Below, piece by piece: positions 52,143-61,541 of a stretch of 64,000 bases of DNA. Each line of letters begins with the position of its first letter. Positions within the stretch are counted from its first letter, which is position 1. The stretch lies in contig JAEZVV010000008.1 in assembly GCA_023443095.1 (NCBI GenBank), positions 1 through 64,000 of the forward strand, in the 5' to 3' direction. The notes beneath the pieces are model-generated. The model had not been told where the DNA came from. It saw only the letters and a program-made list of their open reading frames with translations, and made no database searches. A program made the position numbers and the translations under genes. The stretch is from Pseudomonadota bacterium (GTDB lineage Bacteria; Pseudomonadota; Gammaproteobacteria; Burkholderiales; Burkholderiaceae_F).

Positions 52143-53444
52143 ATGAACATCAAGCAGCTCTCCACCCTGGACTCAGGCTTTGATGCCGAGTTTGCGCAAC
52201 TGGTTGCGGTCGACACCGCCGTCGATCGCGACATCGCCGACCGCGCCGTGGCGATCGTCGAGGACGTTCGCGTGCGCGGCGATGTTGCGGTGCTTGAATA
52301 CACCAACCGTTTCGACCGCATGGCGGCGGCCTCGGTCGCTTCGCTCGAAATCTCCCGGGCCGAAATGCAGGCCGCGCTTGATGGCCTGCCGGCGGCCCAG
52401 CGCAGCGCACTCGAGGCTGCGGCGCAGCGCATCCGCGTCTTTCACGAGCGCCAGGTCGCGCACAGCTGGACCCTGACCGAAGACGACGGCACCCGGCTCG
52501 GCCAGCGCGTCAGTCCGGTCGATTCCGCCGGTCTTTATGTGCCGGGCGGCAAGGCGGCGTATCCCTCGTCGGTGCTGATGAATGCGATGCCGGCCCAGGT
52601 TGCCGGCGTCAAGGACATCGTGATGGTGGTGCCCACCCCCGATGGCGAGAAGAACCCGCTGGTGCTGGCGGCGGCCTGCCTGGCCGGCGTCTCGCGCGCG
52701 TTTGCGGTGGGCGGCGCGCAGGCGGTGGCGGCGCTCGCCTACGGCACCAAGACGATACCTGCGGTCGACAAGATCGTCGGCCCCGGCAATGCCTACGTGG
52801 CGGCGGCCAAGCGCCATGTCTTCGGCGCGGTCGGCATCGACATGATCGCCGGCCCGAGCGAGATCCTGGTGATCTGCGACGGCAAGACCGATCCCGACTG
52901 GATCGCGATGGACCTTTTCTCGCAGGCCGAACACGACGAACTGGCGCAGGCGATCCTGCTCACGCCCGACGCCGAGTTCATCGCCCGGGTGCAGGCCTCG
53001 ATCGCCCGGCTGCTGCCGACCATGCCGCGGCGCGAAATCATCGCCAAGAGTCTGGCCAACCGCGGCGCGCTGATCCTCACGCGCGACCTCGACGAGGCCT
53101 GCGCGGTGGCTGACCGGATCGCGCCCGAGCACCTCGAGATCTCGACCGACGAGCCGGAAATCTGGGCCGACAAGATCCGCCACGCCGGCGCGATTTTCCT
53201 GGGCCGCTACACCAGCGAATCGCTGGGCGACTATTGCGCCGGTCCCAACCACGTGTTGCCGACCTCGCGTACCGCGCGGTTTTCCTCGCCGCTGGGGGTC
53301 TACGACTTCCAGAAGCGCACCAGCCTGATCCAGGTATCGGCCGCGGGTGCCCAGACTCTGGGTGCGATCGCGGCGGAACTCGCCACCGGCGAATACCTGA
53401 CGGCGCACGCGCAAAGCGCGCGTTACCGCATGGGGCGGACATGA
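52143..53444 (+). CDS. hisD: Histidinol dehydrogenase
   Basis: The product is 433 residues. It oxidises histidinol to histidine in two NAD-dependent steps. The signature KIVGPGNAYVAAAKRHVFGAVGIDMIAGPSE (flanks IVGPGNAYVAAAK and IDMIAGPSE), the zinc site DLFSQAEHDE and the late APEHLEI are present. It begins 10 bases after hisG and overlaps a small ORF by 4 bases. Confidence 0.97.
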   Translation: MNIKQLSTLDSGFDAEFAQLVAVDTAVDRDIADRAVAIVEDVRVRGDVAVLEYTNRFDRMAAASVASLEISRAEMQAALDGLPAAQRSALEAAAQRIRVFHERQVAHSWTLTEDDGTRLGQRVSPVDSAGLYVPGGKAAYPSSVLMNAMPAQVAGVKDIVMVVPTPDGEKNPLVLAAACLAGVSRAFAVGGAQAVAALAYGTKTIPAVDKIVGPGNAYVAAAKRHVFGAVGIDMIAGPSEILVICDGKTDPDWIAMDLFSQAEHDELAQAILLTPDAEFIARVQASIARLLPTMPRREIIAKSLANRGALILTRDLDEACAVADRIAPEHLEISTDEPEIWADKIRHAGAIFLGRYTSESLGDYCAGPNHVLPTSRTARFSSPLGVYDFQKRTSLIQVSAAGAQTLGAIAAELATGEYLTAHAQSARYRMGRT

Positions 53445-53599
53445 GTCCGGGCTCTTCCCGCGAGACCAAGGCGGCGCAGGAACCGCGCCGCCGCGCGGTA
53501 TGGTCGCGCATGCCTGCCTTCTACCGCAGCCCGCTCGCGCCGGTGTGCGCCGTGGTGGGCGGACTGCTGTTTTTTCTAGCCTGGACCTTGCTCAAGTGA
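53441..53599 (+). CDS. Small single-pass membrane protein in the his operon
   Basis: This 52-codon ORF is not a protein I recognise. It starts with an ATG inside the hisD stop (ATGA) and ends inside the hisC start (GTGA), so it is coupled to both neighbours and leaves no spare bases. The N-terminal 30 residues are basic (RETK, EPRRRAVWSR), and residues 31-50 (PLAPVCAVVGGLLFFLAWTL) form one hydrophobic helix, predicted N-in. No known his enzyme has this form. The tight packing argues it is real. Confidence 0.75.
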   Translation: MSPGSSRETKAAQEPRRRAVWSRMPAFYRSPLAPVCAVVGGLLFFLAWTLLK

Positions 53600-54675
53600 A
53601 TCCGCTGTCTGTCATCCGCGACGAGGTGCGTTCCATCTCGGCCTATCCTGCGCCGTCAGCGACGGACCAGTCGATCAAGCTCGATTCGATGGAGAACCCC
53701 TACCGTTTGCCCGCGCCGCTGGCGCAGGCGCTGGGAAACCATCTGTCGCTGGTCGCGATCAACCGCTATCCGTCCGCCAACCCGGTCGAGTTCAAGGCCA
53801 GGCTGGCGGCGTCGATCGGCCTGCCGGCCGGCCAGGCTCTGATGCTGGGCAACGGTTCGGACGAGCTGATCCATCTCGTGATCCAGGCTTGCGCCAAGCC
53901 GGGCGCGGTAGTGATGGCGCCGTCGCCGAGCTTCGTGATGTACGAGATGAGCTCGCGCTTCAACGGCTGCCGCTTCGTCGGCGTGCCCTTGAAACCGGAT
54001 TTCTCGCTCGACCGCGCCGCCATGCTGGCGGCCATGGAAGAGCACCGGCCGGCGGTGATTTTCCTGGCTTGGCCCAACAACCCGACCGGCAATCTGTTCG
54101 ACCGCGCCGACTTCGAGGCCGTGCTGGCTGCCGCGCCGGGCCTGGTGATCGCCGACGAGGCTTACCTGCCTTTCGCGCAGGACACCTGGCTGCCGCGCCT
54201 GGGGAGCGACCCGCGCCTGCTGGTGCTGCGCACCTTCTCCAAGCTGGGCCTGGCCGGTCTGCGCCTGGGCTACCTGTGCGGACCGCAGGAACTGATCGCC
54301 GAGTTCGACAAGGTGCGCCCGCCTTACAACACGAATGTGCTGACGCTGGCCGCGGCCGATTTCCTGCTCGACCACCTCGAGGTCCTCGAAGCCCAGGCGA
54401 CCACCATCCGGGCCGAGCGCGAGCCCCTGGCGCGCGCGCTGGCCGCCTTGCCGGGCGTGACGGTATTCCCGTCGGCCGGCAACTTCCTGCTGTTTCGCGT
54501 GCCTCAGGCCGACGCCGTTTTTGCCGAGCTCAAGGCGCGCGCTATCCTCATCAAGAATGTTTCGCATGCGCACCCGCTGCTGGCGGGTTGCTTGCGGACC
54601 ACGGTGGGAACGCCCCCCGAAAATGCGGCCTTCCTCGCTGCCCTGACCGACATCCTTGCGACCACGACGCCATGA
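53596..54675 (+). CDS. hisC: Histidinol-phosphate aminotransferase (GTG start)
   Basis: The product is 359 residues from GTG 53596, which overlaps the small ORF stop (GTGA). That start gives the family N-terminus NPLSVIRDEVRSISAY. It is a PLP aminotransferase of histidine synthesis; the Schiff-base lysine is in RTFSKLGLAGLRLGY, with NNPTGN and the aromatic-contact YPSANPVEFK upstream. It overlaps hisB by 4 bases. Confidence 0.96.
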   Translation: MNPLSVIRDEVRSISAYPAPSATDQSIKLDSMENPYRLPAPLAQALGNHLSLVAINRYPSANPVEFKARLAASIGLPAGQALMLGNGSDELIHLVIQACAKPGAVVMAPSPSFVMYEMSSRFNGCRFVGVPLKPDFSLDRAAMLAAMEEHRPAVIFLAWPNNPTGNLFDRADFEAVLAAAPGLVIADEAYLPFAQDTWLPRLGSDPRLLVLRTFSKLGLAGLRLGYLCGPQELIAEFDKVRPPYNTNVLTLAAADFLLDHLEVLEAQATTIRAEREPLARALAALPGVTVFPSAGNFLLFRVPQADAVFAELKARAILIKNVSHAHPLLAGCLRTTVGTPPENAAFLAALTDILATTTP

Positions 54676-55265
54676 ACGCCCGTACCGCGGAAGTTTCCCG
54701 CCAGACCGCCGAGACCCAGATCCGGGTCGAAATCAACCTTGACGGCACCGGTGTCGCCAAACTGGCCACCGGCATCGGCTTCTTCGACCACATGCTCGAC
54801 CAGATCGCCCGTCACGGCGGCATCGACCTGACGGTCGAAGCCCGGGGCGACCTGCACATCGACGGCCACCACACGGTCGAGGACGTCGGCATCACGATCG
54901 GCCAGGCGTTTGCCAAGGCCTTGTCCGACAAGCGCGGCATCCGTCGCTACGGCCACGCCTACGTCCCGCTCGACGAAGCGCTGTCGCGCGTCGTGGTCGA
55001 CCTTTCCGGCCGGCCGGGGCTGGTGTGGGAGGTGCCTTTCACCCGCGCCATGATCGGCGAGTTCGACGTCGATCTCGCGCACGAGTTTTTCCAGGGTTTC
55101 GTCAACCACGCCCTGGTCAGCTTGCACGTCGACAACCTGCGCGGGCAAAACGCTCACCACCAGGCCGAAACCGTGTTCAAGGCCTTTGGCCGCGCCCTGC
55201 GCATGGCGGTCGAAGCCGATCCGCGCGCCGCGGGTGCGATTCCATCAACCAAGGGCTCGCTCTGA
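54672..55265 (+). CDS. hisB: Imidazoleglycerol-phosphate dehydratase
   Basis: The product is 197 residues, the monofunctional enzyme without the phosphatase domain of E. coli HisB. Metal-binding motifs DGHHTVEDVG and NAHHQAETVFKAFGRAL are intact. It dehydrates imidazoleglycerol phosphate. A separate histidinol-phosphate phosphatase must exist elsewhere, since none is seen here. It overlaps hisC by 4 bases and precedes hisH by 13. Confidence 0.97.
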   Translation: MNARTAEVSRQTAETQIRVEINLDGTGVAKLATGIGFFDHMLDQIARHGGIDLTVEARGDLHIDGHHTVEDVGITIGQAFAKALSDKRGIRRYGHAYVPLDEALSRVVVDLSGRPGLVWEVPFTRAMIGEFDVDLAHEFFQGFVNHALVSLHVDNLRGQNAHHQAETVFKAFGRALRMAVEADPRAAGAIPSTKGSL

Positions 55266-55278
55266 GCGGCGCGGCAGC

Positions 55279-55917
55279 ATGAGCATCGCAGTCGTTGACT
55301 ACGGTTCCGGCAACCTGAGATCGGTGGCCAAGGCGATCCAGCACGTCGCGCCCAAGGGCGTGAGCGTCAAGGTCAGTTCCGACCCGAGCGAGATCGAAGC
55401 CGCAAGCCGGGTGGTTTTCCCCGGCCAGGGTGCGATGCCCGACTGCATGCGCAACCTGCGCGCCTGCGGGCTCGAGGCGGCGGTGCGAACGGCGCTGGCA
55501 ACCAAGCCGGTGCTGGCGATCTGCATCGGCGAGCAGATGCTGTTCGACCGCAGCGACGAAGGCGGAGTCGAGGGGTTGGGGCTGTTCCGCGGGACCGTGG
55601 TGCGTTTCCCGAGCGCGGCGATGCTGCAGCCCGACGGTGCGCGCCTGAAGGTTCCGCACATGGGCTGGAACCGGGTCCGCCAACGGCAGTCTCACCCATT
55701 GTGGGAAGGAATCGCCGACGAGAGCTGGTTCTATTTCGTGCACAGTTACTTTGTCGCACCAAGCGATGCGCGACTGGTGGCCGGCGAAAGTTTTTACGGC
55801 CAAGCCTTTACCTGTGCAGTGGCGATGAACAACATTTTCGCGACCCAGTTCCACCCGGAGAAAAGCGCAGCCGCGGGCTTGCGCCTCTTCGAGAATTTCA
55901 TTCGCTGGAACCCCTGA
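55279..55917 (+). CDS. hisH: Imidazole glycerol phosphate synthase, glutaminase subunit
   Basis: The product is 212 residues from ATG 55279 (MSIAVVDYGSGNLRSV). The class-I glutamine amidotransferase triad is visible: nucleophile Cys in LAICIGEQML and His/Glu in TQFHPEKS. HisH supplies ammonia to HisF. The loop CIGEQ differs from the more common CLGMQ. It begins 13 bases after hisB and is followed by a 60-base gap before hisA. Confidence 0.96.
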   Translation: MSIAVVDYGSGNLRSVAKAIQHVAPKGVSVKVSSDPSEIEAASRVVFPGQGAMPDCMRNLRACGLEAAVRTALATKPVLAICIGEQMLFDRSDEGGVEGLGLFRGTVVRFPSAAMLQPDGARLKVPHMGWNRVRQRQSHPLWEGIADESWFYFVHSYFVAPSDARLVAGESFYGQAFTCAVAMNNIFATQFHPEKSAAAGLRLFENFIRWNP

Positions 55918-55977
55918 TTCCCACGGTCGCTTGCCCTTTTTATTAACCCGAAGACTCAACACAACAGGTTCGACGCG

Positions 55978-56720
55978 ATGCTGCTGATCCCGGCGATCGA
56001 TATCAAGGACGGGCGCTGCGTGCGCCTGCGCCAAGGTGACATGGACAACAACGTCACCGTATTTTCCGACGACCCCGTGGCGATGGCCCGCCATTGGGTG
56101 GAACTGGGCGCGAGCCGCCTGCACATCGTCGACTTGAACGGTGCGCGCTCCGGCAAGCCGGTCAACGAACCGGTGATCCGCAAGATCGTCACCGAACTCG
56201 GCGACGACATCGAGATCCAGCTGGGCGGCGGCATGCGCGACCTCGACCTGATCGAGCGTTACATCGACGACGGCGTGCGCTATGTGGTGATCGGCACGGC
56301 CGCAGTCAAGAGCCCGGGCTTCCTGCACGACGCCTGCAGCGCTTTCGGCGGCCACGTGATCGTGGCGCTCGACGCCAAAGGCGGCAAGGTCGCCACCGAC
56401 GGCTGGAGCAAGCTCACCGGGCACGACGTGGTCGACCTGGCGCAGAAGTTCGAGAGCTACGGCGTCGAAGCGATCCTCTACACCGACATTGGCCGCGACG
56501 GCATGTTGACCGGGGTGAACATCGAGGCCACGGTCGAGTTGGCGCGGGCGGTCAAGACGCCGGTGATCGCGAGCGGCGGCATTGCCGACATCCGCGACAT
56601 CGAAAACCTGCTCGCGGTCGAAGGCGAAGGCATCGGCGCGGCCATCCTCGGCCGTTCGCTCTACGAAGGCACGCTCGACTTCAAGGCGGCGCAGGCCCTG
56701 GTCCAGAGCGCAGAAGCCTG

Positions 56721-56721
<1 letters not shown>
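55978..56721 (+). CDS. hisA: ProFAR isomerase HisA
   Basis: The product is 247 residues with a TIM barrel. The catalytic Asp at the N-terminus is in LIPAIDIKDGRCVRLRQGD, the second in YTDIGRDGML, and phosphate loops are QLGGGMRDL and VIASGGIADI. It performs an Amadori rearrangement of ProFAR. Its stop shares one base with hisF (TGATG). Confidence 0.97.
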
Positions 56722-57485
<764 letters not shown>

Positions 57486-57486
57486 C

Positions 57487-57867
57487 ATGAACTGGCTCGA
57501 CGAGGTGAAGTTCGACGAACGCGGCCTGGTCGCGGTGGTGGCGCAGGACGCGGCGAACGGCCGGGTCCTGATGCTGGCCTGGGCCAACCGTGAGGCGATC
57601 GCCGAAACCGCGGCCAGCGGTTTTGCGGTGTATTACTCGCGCTCGCGCGGCAAGCTCTGGTGCAAGGGCGAAGAGTCCGGCCACCGCCAGGCCGTGCGCG
57701 AGATCCAGCTCGACTGCGACGGCGATGCCCTCATCTACCAGGTCGAGCAGGCGGGCGGCATCGCCTGTCACACCGGCCGCGCGAGCTGTTTCTATCGAGT
57801 GCTGGCGGGCGAGTCATGGCTGGCCCGCGACCCCGTGCTCAAGGACCCGGAACTGATCTACCGATGA
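57487..57867 (+). CDS. hisI: Phosphoribosyl-AMP cyclohydrolase
   Basis: The product is 126 residues, a stand-alone cyclohydrolase not fused to HisE. Zinc and magnesium motifs are LDCDGDALIYQVEQ and ACHTGRASCFYR; YYSRSRGKLWCKGEESGH is the family signature. It opens the purine ring of PR-AMP. It overlaps hisE by 4 bases. Confidence 0.97.
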   Translation: MNWLDEVKFDERGLVAVVAQDAANGRVLMLAWANREAIAETAASGFAVYYSRSRGKLWCKGEESGHRQAVREIQLDCDGDALIYQVEQAGGIACHTGRASCFYRVLAGESWLARDPVLKDPELIYR

Positions 57868-58217
57868 CTGAACAAAACGACAACGTCCTGAGCCGGCTGG
57901 CCGACGTGATCGACTCGCGCCGCGGCGGCGACCCGGAATTCTCGTATGTCGCGCGGCTTTTTTCCAAGGCGCCCGACGGCATCCTCAAGAAGATCGGCGA
58001 AGAGGCCACCGAAACCGTGATGGCGGCCAAGGACGGGGCGCCCGAGCGCATCGTCGCCGAATGCGCCGACCTCTGGTTCCATTGCATGGTCATGTTGTCG
58101 CACTACCAGCTGCGGCCGGAACAGGTACTGGCCGAGCTCGACCGCCGTGCCGGCACCTCTGGGCTCGAGGAAAAGGCTGCGCGCAAGGCGGCCGAACGCG
58201 AAGCGCGCGGCCATTGA
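57864..58217 (+). CDS. hisE: Phosphoribosyl-ATP pyrophosphatase
   Basis: The product is 117 residues, an all-helical MazG-like protein. The metal site is in ILKKIGEEATETVMAAK and IVAECADLWFHCMVML. It removes pyrophosphate from PR-ATP, the second step of the pathway. The last 20 residues are basic and Ala-rich. It is the last his gene here. A hairpin GGCTGCC/GGCAGCC (58233-58239 with 58246-58252) follows, without a T-run. Confidence 0.96.
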   Translation: MTEQNDNVLSRLADVIDSRRGGDPEFSYVARLFSKAPDGILKKIGEEATETVMAAKDGAPERIVAECADLWFHCMVMLSHYQLRPEQVLAELDRRAGTSGLEEKAARKAAEREARGH

Positions 58218-58276
58218 TACCGACGACCGTCGGGCTGCCAGTGCCGGCAGCCAGGAGATGAAGGGGAGAAGTTGGC

Positions 58277-58639
58277 ATGAGTATTAACGCTCGGGTCTCG
58301 GACCCGGATTGCCTGTTTTGTCGCATCGCGCGGGGAGAAATACCGTCGCGCAAGGTCTACGAGGACGATGAAGTTCTGGTTTTCCATGACATCAACCCGG
58401 CCGCGCCGGTGCATTTCTTGATGATCCCCAAGTGGCACACCGACTCGCTCGTCACCACGCATGCCGCTGATGTGGCCCTTCTGGGTAGAATGCTCGTTCT
58501 CGCCCCGCAGCTCGCCCGGGAACAAGGCTGTACCAACGGCTTTCGCGTCGTGATCAACAACGGCCCCGATGGCGGACAAGAGGTGAACCACTTGCACATC
58601 CACGTGTTGGGCGGTCCCCGACCATGGAAACGTCTGTAG
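58277..58639 (+). CDS. hinT: Histidine-triad nucleotide-binding protein HinT
   Basis: The product is 120 residues. The zinc-like N-terminal CLFCRIARGEIPS and the catalytic histidine triad HLHIHVLGG are present. HinT proteins hydrolyse purine phosphoramidates and acyl-adenylates. The ATG at 58277 follows GGGGAGAAG at 58263-58271. It lies between hisE and tatA, with tatA 9 bases later, and is commonly found there in betaproteobacteria. Confidence 0.95.
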   Translation: MSINARVSDPDCLFCRIARGEIPSRKVYEDDEVLVFHDINPAAPVHFLMIPKWHTDSLVTTHAADVALLGRMLVLAPQLAREQGCTNGFRVVINNGPDGGQEVNHLHIHVLGGPRPWKRL

Positions 58640-58648
58640 GAGTCTCAA

Positions 58649-58891
58649 ATGGGTTCGTTTTCGATCTGGCACTGGGTCATCGTTCTGGTGGTCATCGTGC
58701 TGATCTTTGGTACCGGCAAGCTCAAGAACGTCGGCAAGGATCTGGGCGGTGCGATCAAGGGTTTCAAAGAAGGCATGAAGGAAGGCACGACCGAACCGGC
58801 GGCTGACGCCGGCAAGCCGGCCGAGCCCGCCAAGCAAGTCGCCTCGGGCCAGACGATCGACGTCCAGGCCAAGGAAAAGACCAATTCCTGA
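58649..58891 (+). CDS. tatA: Sec-independent translocase protein TatA
   Basis: The product is 80 residues: a short N-terminal membrane helix (about 4-20, SIWHWVIVLVVIVLIFG), the FGTGKLKN hinge and an amphipathic helix DLGGAIKGFKEGM. TatA oligomers form the passage for folded proteins. The ATG at 58649 follows GTAGGAGTC at 58637-58645. Likely clients in this window are MsrP and PetA. Confidence 0.96.
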   Translation: MGSFSIWHWVIVLVVIVLIFGTGKLKNVGKDLGGAIKGFKEGMKEGTTEPAADAGKPAEPAKQVASGQTIDVQAKEKTNS

Positions 58892-58956
58892 TTGGTCGCG
58901 GTCGTGCCGGCGTGGTGGCTTGATGCCCGCGTCGCGGCTCGGGCGCGCCTCCTCCC

Positions 58957-59526
58957 ATGCTTGATCTCAGTTTCGGTGAACTTGCGCTGATCGGCGCCGT
59001 GGCCCTGGTTGTGCTGGGGCCTGAGCGGCTGCCCAAGGTCGCCCGCACGGCGGGCGAATGGGCCGGTCGCGCCCAGCGCTACGTGAGCCAGGTCAAGACC
59101 GACATCAACCGCGAGATGGAACTCTCCGAGTTGAAGCGCTTGCAGGAGCAGGCCCGCAACATGGCCGCTTCGGTCGAGTCGCAGGTCTCCGGCACCGTGG
59201 GTTCGCTCGAGAAGGACCTGAACCAGGCGGCGGCCAGCATCGAGCAGGCGGGCTCAGAACTCAATGCCGCGGTCAGCTCCGATCCGCCCGCGCTGCCCAG
59301 TTCCGACCTGAACTCGCCCGCCACCGATTACGGCTGGGACTCGGGTTCGAGCTGGGAACGCAAGACCTTTGCCCGCCGTTACAAGGCCGGCCCTTCGGTC
59401 GACGAGCTGGCCGAGGAACTCGCCCGTATCCGGCGTCAGCTCGCCATGCCTGATGCCGCCACCAGCGGCAATCGCCACAAATATGCGCCGCGTGCGCGCA
59501 TAAACCGTCCGCGCATCCGGCGCTGA
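58957..59526 (+). CDS. tatB: Sec-independent translocase protein TatB
   Basis: The product is 189 residues. The N-terminus MLDLSFGELALIGAVALVVLGPERLPKVART (seen as LDLSFGELALIG and LGPERLPKVAR) is the TatB signature with its Glu in the membrane helix and the GPERLP hinge. A long amphipathic and variable region follows. TatB with TatC binds the twin-arginine signal. It is 65 bases after tatA and 8 before tatC. Confidence 0.95.
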   Translation: MLDLSFGELALIGAVALVVLGPERLPKVARTAGEWAGRAQRYVSQVKTDINREMELSELKRLQEQARNMAASVESQVSGTVGSLEKDLNQAAASIEQAGSELNAAVSSDPPALPSSDLNSPATDYGWDSGSSWERKTFARRYKAGPSVDELAEELARIRRQLAMPDAATSGNRHKYAPRARINRPRIRR

Positions 59527-59534
59527 TTCATACC

Positions 59535-60308
59535 ATGGCCGACGAGTCCACCCAGCCGGAGCCGGAACAGAGCTTCATTTCCCATTTGGTCGAGCTGCGC
59601 ACCCGCGTCGTGCGGGCGGCGGTGGCGATCCTGGTCGTCTTCGTTGCGCTCAGCCCGTTCATGAAGACGATCTTCGACGCGATGTCCGCGCCGCTGATGG
59701 TTGCCTTGCCGCACGGCGCCAAGCTGCTCGCGACCGGCGTGATCGCACCCTTCATGGTGCCGCTCAAGGTCACGATGTTCGTGGCCTTCCTGATCGCTCT
59801 TCCCTACGTCCTGTACCAGCTGTGGGCCTTTATCGCCCCCGGCCTCTACAAGTCGGAAAAGAAGCTAGCGGTCCCGATCATCGTTTCGAGCGTGGTGATG
59901 TTCGTGGTCGGGATGGCGTACTGCTACTTCATCGTCTTCCGCATGGTGTTCCAGTTCATCGCCGGCTTCTCGCCGGATTCGGTGAACTTCGCGCCCGACA
60001 TCGATTCCTACTTCGGCTTCGTGATCAGCATGTTCCTCGCCTTCGGCATGACCTTCGAGGTGCCGATCGTGGTGGTGGTGCTCAACCGCATGGGCATAGC
60101 CGACCTGCAGAAGCTCAAGCAGGCGCGCCCTTACGTGATCGTCGGCGCCTTCATCATCGCGGCGATCTTCACGCCGCCGGACGTGCTCTCGCAGCTCCTG
60201 CTCGCGATTCCGCTGGTGGTGCTGTACCAGCTCGGCATCTTTCTGGTCGCGATGTTCGGGCGCAAGGCCGAACCGCAGTCCGACGACGCCGCCACCAGCG
60301 ATACCTGA
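59535..60308 (+). CDS. tatC: Sec-independent translocase protein TatC
   Basis: The product is 257 residues with six membrane helices. The N-terminal FISHLVELRTRVVRA and the loop FIAPGLYKSEKK, and the late FAFGMTFEVPIVVVVLNRMGI region (seen as FGMTFEVPIVV) with its membrane Glu, are typical. It is the signal-recognition subunit of the Tat system. A terminator follows 26 bases after its stop. Confidence 0.97.
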   Translation: MADESTQPEPEQSFISHLVELRTRVVRAAVAILVVFVALSPFMKTIFDAMSAPLMVALPHGAKLLATGVIAPFMVPLKVTMFVAFLIALPYVLYQLWAFIAPGLYKSEKKLAVPIIVSSVVMFVVGMAYCYFIVFRMVFQFIAGFSPDSVNFAPDIDSYFGFVISMFLAFGMTFEVPIVVVVLNRMGIADLQKLKQARPYVIVGAFIIAAIFTPPDVLSQLLLAIPLVVLYQLGIFLVAMFGRKAEPQSDDAATSDT

Positions 60309-60334
60309 CCGGATTGCTGGAAAGGCAGCGGTCG

Positions 60335-60371
60335 AGGCCGGCGCAGGGTTCTGCGGCCGGCCTTTGTTTTA
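60335..60371. terminator. Terminator between tatC and the DegS-like gene
   Basis: AGGCCGGC (60335-60342) pairs with GCCGGCCT (60356-60363 region), enclosing GCAG/CTGC around GGTT, and is followed by TTGTTTTA. It ends tatABC and overlaps the last bases of the convergent protease gene. Confidence 0.8.
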
Positions 60372-61532
60372 TTGGCGTGGCAGCGGCACCGGCCGCTCGG
60401 CCACGACCACGGCCAGGTCGACGCCGCGTCCGCGCCGCAGCACCTGGACCTGAGCGGTCGAGCCCGGCGCCAAGGCGGCGATCTGGGTCAACATTGCCGT
60501 GCTGTCGGTGACGGCGGCGCCGTTGATGGCGACCAGGATGTCGCCCGGCTCCATCCCGGCGCGGCCCGCGGGCGCGCTGCGGGCCACGCCGCGTACCACC
60601 ACGCCCTTGGTGCGGCCCAGTCCGAGCGCCTCGGCGATCTCGGGGGTGATGTCTTCGGGCTCGATGCCGAAGTAGCCGCGCGAGACGCGGCCCTTGGCCA
60701 GAAGCTGGCGCAGCACTTCGTTGATGATCGTGGTCGGGATGGCAAAGCCGATGCCGACCGACGATGGGGCCCGGGTGTTGGGCGAAAAAATCGCCGAGTT
60801 GATCCCGACCAAATTGCCGTGGGCGTCGATCAGGGCGCCGCCCGAGTTGCCGCGGTTGATGGCCGCGTCGGTCTGGATGAAATCCTCGTAGCGGTTGATG
60901 CCGAGGTTGTTGCGGCCGAGCGCCGACACGATGCCCATGGTCACGGTCTGGCCGACGTCGAAAGGGTTGCCGATGGCGAGCACCACGTCGCCGACCTTGA
61001 GGTCTTCCGAGCGGCCGAAAGTCACGGCCGGCAGATCGCGCGCCTCGATCCGCAACAGGGCCAGGTCGGTCTCGGGGTCGGCGCCGACCAGGCGCGCGGC
61101 CAGTCGGCGACCGTCGGGCAGGGCCACCGAGATTTCGTCGGCGGCCTGCACCACGTGGTTGTTGGTGAGCACATAGCCGTCGCTGCTGGCGATCACGCCC
61201 GAACCCAGACTCAGTGCACGTTCGCCCGGGGCGTCGCCGAAGAAGCGCTGGAACAGCGGGTCATCGGGGTGAGCTTCGCGCCGCACCGCCTTGGTGGTGT
61301 AGACGTTGACCACGGCGGGGGCGGCGGCCTGCACTGCCGCCGCGTAGGAGCCGGGCTGCTCGGCGCCAGTGCCGAGGTTCAGGGCTGCCGGCGCCAGCTT
61401 GATCGCCGGCGGCGGGGCGGCCACGCGCGGACTGCGCTCGAGCCAGTCGGGGCGCAGGGTGGCGACGACGAACAGGACGGCCAGTCCGATCGTGGTCGCT
61501 TGAGCGAAAATCAGCCACAGACGGCGCAACAT
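60369..61532 (-). CDS. DegS/AlgW-like periplasmic serine protease with one PDZ domain
   Basis: The product is 387 residues. An N-terminal membrane anchor (about 5-25) is followed by a trypsin-like domain: His in LTNNHVVQ, Asp in DPETDLALL, Ser in INRGNSGGALID. One PDZ domain is at about 285-375. The anchor and single PDZ match DegS/AlgW, which start the sigma-E envelope stress response, rather than soluble DegP/DegQ with two PDZ domains. Its ATG is 9 bases from the divergent NIF3 gene. Confidence 0.92.
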   Translation of the reverse strand: MLRRLWLIFAQATTIGLAVLFVVATLRPDWLERSPRVAAPPPAIKLAPAALNLGTGAEQPGSYAAAVQAAAPAVVNVYTTKAVRREAHPDDPLFQRFFGDAPGERALSLGSGVIASSDGYVLTNNHVVQAADEISVALPDGRRLAARLVGADPETDLALLRIEARDLPAVTFGRSEDLKVGDVVLAIGNPFDVGQTVTMGIVSALGRNNLGINRYEDFIQTDAAINRGNSGGALIDAHGNLVGINSAIFSPNTRAPSSVGIGFAIPTTIINEVLRQLLAKGRVSRGYFGIEPEDITPEIAEALGLGRTKGVVVRGVARSAPAGRAGMEPGDILVAINGAAVTDSTAMLTQIAALAPGSTAQVQVLRRGRGVDLAVVVAERPVPLPRQ

Positions 61533-61541
61533 GGACTCGCG

